Source of the DNA: Formicarius rufipectus
Lineage: Eukaryota; Chordata; Aves; Passeriformes; Formicariidae
Reading direction: 5' to 3'
DNA length: 64,000 nt
Assembly: GCA_013399695.1 (NCBI GenBank)
Contig: VXAU01004370.1
Span: 480,598 to 544,597, forward strand
Shown: positions 60,201 through 64,000 of the stretch, piece after piece
How the letters are laid out: every line of letters starts with the position of its first letter
How positions within the stretch are numbered: the stretch's first letter is position 1
Notes under the pieces: model-generated
What the model saw: only the letters and a program-made list of their open reading frames with translations
The model's database searches: none
What the model was told of the DNA's origin: nothing
Made by a program: the position numbers and the translations under genes

Positions 60201-63200
60201 TAATCTCATGACAATTTATGCTAAAAGTTAATGAATATTAGTTTTTTGGTTTTTTTTTCAGTTGCTGAAATACAACAGTTTGTAACCTAATCCATAATAC
60301 TGATGCCTAGACTCAGAAAAAAAAAATGGCTCCTACAGCCTTTGCTGGGAATTGTCTGTCCATAACTAAAGGCAAAAATTGGAATCATATTTAATGTTCT
60401 ATTTTTGGAGGTTCTAGTTTCAGTTTTCAGATGTGTAGCATAATACTGCAATATTCACCCAGATAAAATTGCCATCTGTTCCTATATGAAAGCTGAGCAA
60501 AACCTCATGGGCTAAAACTAACTCATATTTAACACTCTCTGTAGCTCAAAACTTCAAGGTAAGCTTGTTCCTTTTACCTCTGGCATGTGCCAAAATTCTC
60601 CTAAACCTAGACTAAACAGATCAGACTTAGTGACTTGTCAGTTTTGCATTCTCCATTAATAACAACGAATGTGCACTAACATGATGCCTTTCATCTGAAA
60701 GTCTCAAATCTCTGGGCATACACTAAGGAGAAAATAGAAAATCCATCTTGCTGAAACAACAGTCCTTTCACCTTTCAAGCCTTATTTCTCTTGCTAGTAT
60801 TTACTGGAGCTCAGAGGTATTACTGATTAAAGAGATGTTTCTATTTCCCAGTCTGTCACTGTCCAGAGGAGTCTGAAAAAATGTAGTATTTAATGGTGGC
60901 GTAAGAAATACTCAATTTAGGAAGGAGAAACTTCTACTTTTCTATTTAAACTCTAAAGAAACAGAAAATAACATCATATCTCACTCTTTCCCTTCTTCCA
61001 GATTTATCCAAGTCTGAGGCTATCTCTTCAAAGATTCAAAGAAATATGCTCCAGTGGTATGTAAATCAGCCTCATTCCACAGACTTAGAGGATCTGAAAC
61101 ATATGAGTTCAGTATATGTCCTTCAGAAAATATTTCAGTTTTATCCAGTTGATACTGAATTTAGAAAATAAATTGCTAATGACACCACCTTCTTATTTCC
61201 ACTTCCTATCATATTTTACATTATTTATTTCTAAAATACTTTCTTACGCAATAAATCAGAAGAGTAAACCATGTGCATAAAATTTCATGTGTCAGTTCTT
61301 CATTTTCCTTGAATGTTTCTTCAAGTACCCACAAAAAAACTCAGGATCTTAAGTTCCCTCTTCCCCTCTATCTCTTCTGACTTCTATGAGCCAGGACATT
61401 TTTTGTCATTGAAACAGATATTACAAATTTCTCTCAGTTTTAAAACAATACTTACCTACATCTCTGTCATTCATTATATCCTCTCCATCTTTCTGTGGAA
61501 GACAGGGGGTTGTTCTGCTACAGATGTACACACTGAGAGAATGAAATCTGAATAATGCTGGGGAAAGTGTATTCAGTTCCTCCTCTGATCTTGTAAAACA
61601 ACAGGGCAGTGACCATATTGAAGGCTGAACTGCCTCAAAGAACATCCTCACGGAAGAGGCCCAGAACTCCGCACCATCAGCAAAATGAGACTGGCAAGCC
61701 AGATGTGAGGGCAGATGGTGAAAACAGTGAAGAGCTGTCTTGGAAGAACACAGGTGACTGGGCTGACCCTGCTCTCTACACAGTTCTGGGGCTCTCTTAC
61801 TCTAAAGGAAATAAATCTTCTTTCCCATTTGTCATGGGTTTCTGTAGCTGAATTTTAGTAGAAGGGGGAGCTTCCACGATGGTTTCTATTAGAAGCTGCC
61901 AGAAGCTACTGCTGTCCTGTGGAGCCAATAACAGCCAGGTCCAGGAGGGACTTCCTGCTGGTGGACAGAGTTGAGAAGCTCCATCGCTTACAGGATGGAG
62001 CAAGATCCTGGAACAGACTTGCAGCCATGACTCCTGGAGAAGGAGACGCACCTGGAGCAGGTTTTTCCCTCCAGGAGAAGTGTTGCCCAGAGGGTGGACT
62101 CACATTGGAGAGGTCTATTGAGGACTGTCTCCCATAGGAGGGACCCCAGGAGAGCAGGGGAAGGACTAAGAGCTGTGGCCCCCCTGCAGCCCATGGTGAA
62201 AACTGTGGTGGTTGTCCCCCTGCAGCCCACATAGGATCATCGGGGTGCAGAGACCCAACTGCACCCCATGAGTGACCCACAGGACAAGAGCAATGGCAGC
62301 AACAACAACCACGAGCGAAACTCCCATTCCCTGCTCTCTCGAACTGCTGGAAAGAGGGAGGAGTGAGAGGAGAAAGGAGTTCTTAAGACTGATTTATTTC
62401 TTACTTTTTAGTTTTAGTACTTTTAGTTTTAGTTCTTATCCTGTTAGTAATAAATTTAAGTATTTAGCTACTCTGAGTTTGTTTTGCCATTATCTCTCAG
62501 CTGGTTTTTTGCCTTTTCTCCTTTTCGCTTTCCCTCTGGGAAAGTGGGGGGGGCTGGAGGTTTGGGTGGACACCAGGTGAAAACCAACACACCATTAGGG
62601 AACAATCCTTGTTATTCTGTAATACTCCAAGTCTAGATCTTCCCGGTGTTTTCTGATCTAACATGCAAGACTGCTGTCACAGGGCTGGGAGCAGGTCTGG
62701 TAGGTGAGTTTATGCGACGCGAAGGACCAAGAGCATTAGAATGAAGTCAAACTGTCGAGCACAGAGCATGGCTGGGAGCTTCAACTTCAGCAGAGCTCAT
62801 CAGCACCTCTCCTGCCCTATGACCTTATGCACCAAACGCAGCTGGCTGGCAGATTGCCCATGACATGCCAGCCTCTCAAACCGCATCTGACACATGATGC
62901 AATTAGCCAGGAAGGGGCTGCAGAGCTGTGCTGCAAACATATGAGATACAGCAGTGAGGGCAGACGGCCAAAGTGGGGGTGGAGAACTAATGGTGAAAGT
63001 CTCACGGCTCAGCCCGTAAAACTTCACAGGTGTAAAGGACACTTCATTAAACAGTACTCAGCACAAGCCACCGCTCCAAAAGTCATATAAGGCACTTGAT
63101 TCCCACCCTGCCAGCTCAAGCCTCTTATCTCATGTTCATATCCATGCACTGAGCTATTGGCAACCACAAGGGAAAAGGAGAATGTACTCTGTAAACACTC

Positions 63201-64000
63201 ATGGCTGGCAGTAGTGGCTGCTTGCTATTCTTTTCACATTTCTGGGCAGGAAAGGTAAAATTCTTTTCAGCTAACAGATGAATTTTACCTCCCTTCTCCC
63301 TCATGGAATACAAACTCTAGTGTTCAAAGTGTTCTTCTAATGAGTTACTAATCATCTTAACTCTTTCTTTAAAACTCTCAGCACTCTATCTCTCCTATTT
63401 CCATTCTAAGCCTATAAAATCGCTTTACTGCTTAAAAAGCATTTGACTCAACATGATATGTAAAAGACCCCTCTTATCCCAAATTTTAGAGAATTGACAA
63501 TTTGCACTTTCATAGGCAAAGATACGGACCACAGTCTCATATTCTACCTGTATTCTCTCCTTCAGCTTCTGGGAATGCTTCTTCCTCTCATTTATCTTCT
63601 GGCTTTTCTCCTCTAGGTCTGCCTCCAGCTTCTTTACCTGCTGCAGCAAAAAACCTTCCTCAGTCTCTGAGCTCTTCCTTTCCTCTGTTTCTCTTTGCTG
63701 ACAATTTATTTTTGTTTCTATCACAGATTGTTGCATAGCTTTTTTCAAAGTCTCTTTTTCTCTCTCATAAGGGGCTTGTAGTTTGCTTGTTTTCTGAGGA
63801 TATTCTTCAGTTGCACTCTGGTTCTTGCTCTTCAGATTTTCCATCTCATTTATTAGAGCATGTCCTTCTATGCTGCATTTTTCATCCAAATTTACATTTT
63901 TATGTAGATTTTCTCTTCTAAATGTTTTGTATTCATTTAGCAGCCCATCAAACTCCTGATTTAAATGTGGAAGCTTGTTTTCAAAGCCTGCATTGATATC
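36161..64000 (-). CDS. FAM184B: FAM184B coiled-coil protein, 11 exons, C-terminal 630 residues (5' end outside window)
   Basis: FAM184B is a poorly characterised coiled-coil protein of the FAM184 family; I assign no function. Eleven minus-strand exons join in frame to 1,893 coding bases including the stop. Most of the sequence is charged heptad-like helix rich in Glu, Lys, Gln and Leu. Diagnostic stretches are KLKERIQ (exon at 63548), QLEASHQKVLKMLEK (46662-46874), LQAKIFSLET (40315-40461), RNRSFSFNP (38500-38604), SRVISVPNLASYAK (37641-37843) and the C-terminal QEWFTKYFSF. I recall the human protein as about 1,060 residues. The remaining N-terminus lies right of 64000, and some conserved middle sequence was not found in two large introns (55782-63547 and 46875-55670). 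One intron uses a GC donor and one acceptor is NAGNAG. The gene is convergent with MED28. Confidence 0.95.
36252..37640. other. FAM184B last intron
   Basis: AT-rich with nothing recognised. Confidence 0.5.
37641..37843 (-). CDS. FAM184B: FAM184B exon with NAGNAG acceptor
   Basis: Encodes EVPSRVISVPNLASYAKSFL, KSTSLDRTPGC and SSDSNPATR. The acceptor GCAGCAG allows a start at 37843 or 37840, differing by one glutamine codon. Confidence 0.93.
38500..38604 (-). CDS. FAM184B: FAM184B exon (35 codons)
   Basis: Encodes the non-helical segment with RNRSFSFNPNTAGLTPSIK, highly conserved in the family. Acceptor CCTCAG, donor GTAAGA. Confidence 0.95.
38769..38886 (-). CDS. FAM184B: FAM184B exon (39 codons plus one base)
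   Basis: Encodes LKELEEKSRKWESRSED and LQDKLSEREEIIKQL, the last coiled-coil segment. Acceptor GGTACAG, donor GTAAGA. Confidence 0.94.
38887..40314. other. FAM184B intron
   Basis: Contains a (TTTA)n microsatellite at 39018-39041. The 104-codon plus-strand open frame at 39720-40034 lacks recognisable features. Confidence 0.55.
40315..40461 (-). CDS. FAM184B: FAM184B exon (48 codons plus flanking bases)
   Basis: Encodes LLVEDLNIKHKKELDTLKQD, HRKETENILSDFSSTQAHLQ and AKIFSLET. The acceptor AATGGAAG has a weak pyrimidine tract, but the nearby CAG would read into a stop. Donor GTAAGT. Confidence 0.92.
40462..43449. other. FAM184B intron with CR1 fragment
   Basis: Contains a CR1 fragment (about 42585-42778) and a 16-base A run near 42203. 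The rest is not recognised. Confidence 0.55.
42585..42778 (+). mobile_element. CR1 LINE, 3' end fragment
   Basis: AGGTTGGACATTAAGAACTT, GGACTGTCCAGGGAGGTGGT, GGTTGGACTTGGTGATCTCA and the terminal GATTCTGTGATTCT follow the CR1 3' end. Plus orientation, opposite to FAM184B; 5' truncated. Confidence 0.92.
43450..43634 (-). CDS. FAM184B: FAM184B exon (61 codons plus two bases)
   Basis: Encodes SQIRSLHDELEKCESEISEL, KKENLLLKDTMELLSAELES and DREKQHR. Acceptor TTCTTAG, donor GTTTGC. Confidence 0.94.
44050..44162 (-). CDS. FAM184B: FAM184B exon with GC donor
   Basis: Encodes TLRMELSEQQTSCTNLKKQV and ends LKKQQ. Ending after CAG, before GCAAGA, keeps phase 0 with the next exon. No GT donor in the vicinity does so. 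Confidence 0.9.
45294..45447 (-). CDS. FAM184B: FAM184B exon (51 codons plus one base)
   Basis: Encodes DAEERLKKEF, IQHQSHRLEIQTLEEKAKKE and KQQALLL. Acceptor TTACAG, donor GTATAG. Confidence 0.95.
46662..46874 (-). CDS. FAM184B: FAM184B exon (71 codons)
   Basis: Starts VAQLKQILDQQANNFKESLR and ends LEKSKNQELK. Acceptor CTGGAAG, donor GTCAGT; phase 0 at both ends. Confidence 0.95.
52028..52059. other. Assembly gap (32 N)
   Basis: The gap is bounded by near-identical copies of the same sequence (51980-52027 and 52060-52109) that end in a TA microsatellite, one repeat longer on the right. It is therefore probably an unmerged overlap rather than missing DNA. Confidence 0.9.
52381..52870 (-). 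mobile_element. CR1 LINE, 3' half-kilobase
   Basis: Starts with CACAGAATCACAGAATATCC, the reverse of the CR1 terminal octamers. It then follows the reverse consensus through AGTTGGAAGGGACACACAGG, GGGGAGCCTGTTCCAGCACC and CTCAGTCTCCTCCAGCTGAA. Same orientation as FAM184B. It looks relatively well preserved. Confidence 0.93.
55671..55781 (-). CDS. FAM184B: FAM184B exon (37 codons)
   Basis: Encodes ELQTQLDEFKRKSECELKQL and KEVLTGKLQNSSLE. T-rich TTTTAG acceptor, GTAAAC donor; phase 0 at both ends. Confidence 0.93.
55782..63547. other. Large FAM184B intron (7.8 kb)
   Basis: Contains a complete solo LTR (61830-62591) and a short TA microsatellite near 58768-58781. No coding exon was recognised on the minus strand. 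Confidence 0.55.
61830..62591 (+). mobile_element. Solo LTR of an endogenous retrovirus, ERVL-like
   Basis: The element begins TGTCATGGG and ends CCAACACA, i.e. TGT...ACA termini. It is flanked by the direct repeat CCATT at 61825-61829 and 62592-62596, a 5-bp target-site duplication. An AATAAA signal lies at 62449-62454, about 140 bp before the right end, which fixes the orientation as plus, opposite to FAM184B. No internal viral genes are present. The 5-bp duplication favours an ERVL-type origin. Confidence 0.85.
63548..64000 (-). CDS. FAM184B: FAM184B exon (5' end cut by window edge)
   Basis: 151 codons stay open to the window edge. Near the 3' end are SKLQAPYEREKETLKKAMQQ and QVKKLEADLEEKSQKI, similar to the human N-terminal coiled coil. 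It ends QKLKERIQ at a GTAGAA donor, phase 0. Confidence 0.93.

Noticed and set aside
61906..62280. Minus-strand open frames up to 124 codons, Pro/Ser-rich
   Set aside because: They lie within the solo LTR, which does not encode protein.

Overview
This is a 64 kb piece of vertebrate nuclear DNA, almost certainly from a bird. All genes are split by GT-AG introns. The gene order QDPR / CLRN2 / LAP3 / MED28 / FAM184B is the conserved vertebrate block that precedes NCAPG and LCORL. The interspersed repeats are CR1 LINE 3' ends plus an LTR of an endogenous retrovirus, which is typical of avian genomes.

Layout: (1) 828-6490, minus strand: exons 1-5 of QDPR (dihydropteridine reductase); its last exons lie left of the window. 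Intron 1 is almost wholly a 13-bp minisatellite and intron 2 holds a 47-bp tandem repeat, both inside the promoter CpG island. (2) 7479-12746, plus: all three exons of CLRN2 (clarin-2, 232 aa), head-to-head with QDPR across about 1 kb. (3) 12747-17083: intergenic, with a probable LTR fragment and then a GC-rich promoter carrying a 35-bp tandem repeat full of GC boxes. (4) 17084-31669, plus: all 13 exons of LAP3 (cytosolic leucine aminopeptidase, 532 aa), with two CR1 fragments and a CTCF-like site in introns. (5) 31670-33251: a CR1 that ends about 70 bp before the next start codon. (6) 33252-35090, plus: four exons of MED28 (Mediator subunit, 174 aa). (7) 36161 to beyond 64000, minus: eleven exons encoding the C-terminal 630 residues of FAM184B, a coiled-coil protein, convergent with MED28. 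Its introns hold two CR1s, a 32-base assembly gap between duplicated flanks, and a complete solo LTR with a 5-bp target-site duplication.

The genes do not form an operon or pathway: QDPR recycles tetrahydrobiopterin, CLRN2 is a hair-cell membrane protein, LAP3 trims peptides, MED28 acts in transcription and FAM184B has no settled function. Exon joins were checked by codon phase: every junction keeps the reading frame and every complete gene sums to a whole number of codons.

I found no evidence of a previously undescribed system. The most distinctive items are the QDPR intron-1 minisatellite, whose every unit reads as a branch-point-like motif on the gene strand; the GC-box repeat at LAP3; the CR1 next to the MED28 start; a GC-AG intron in FAM184B; and the apparent absence of the conserved middle exons of FAM184B.
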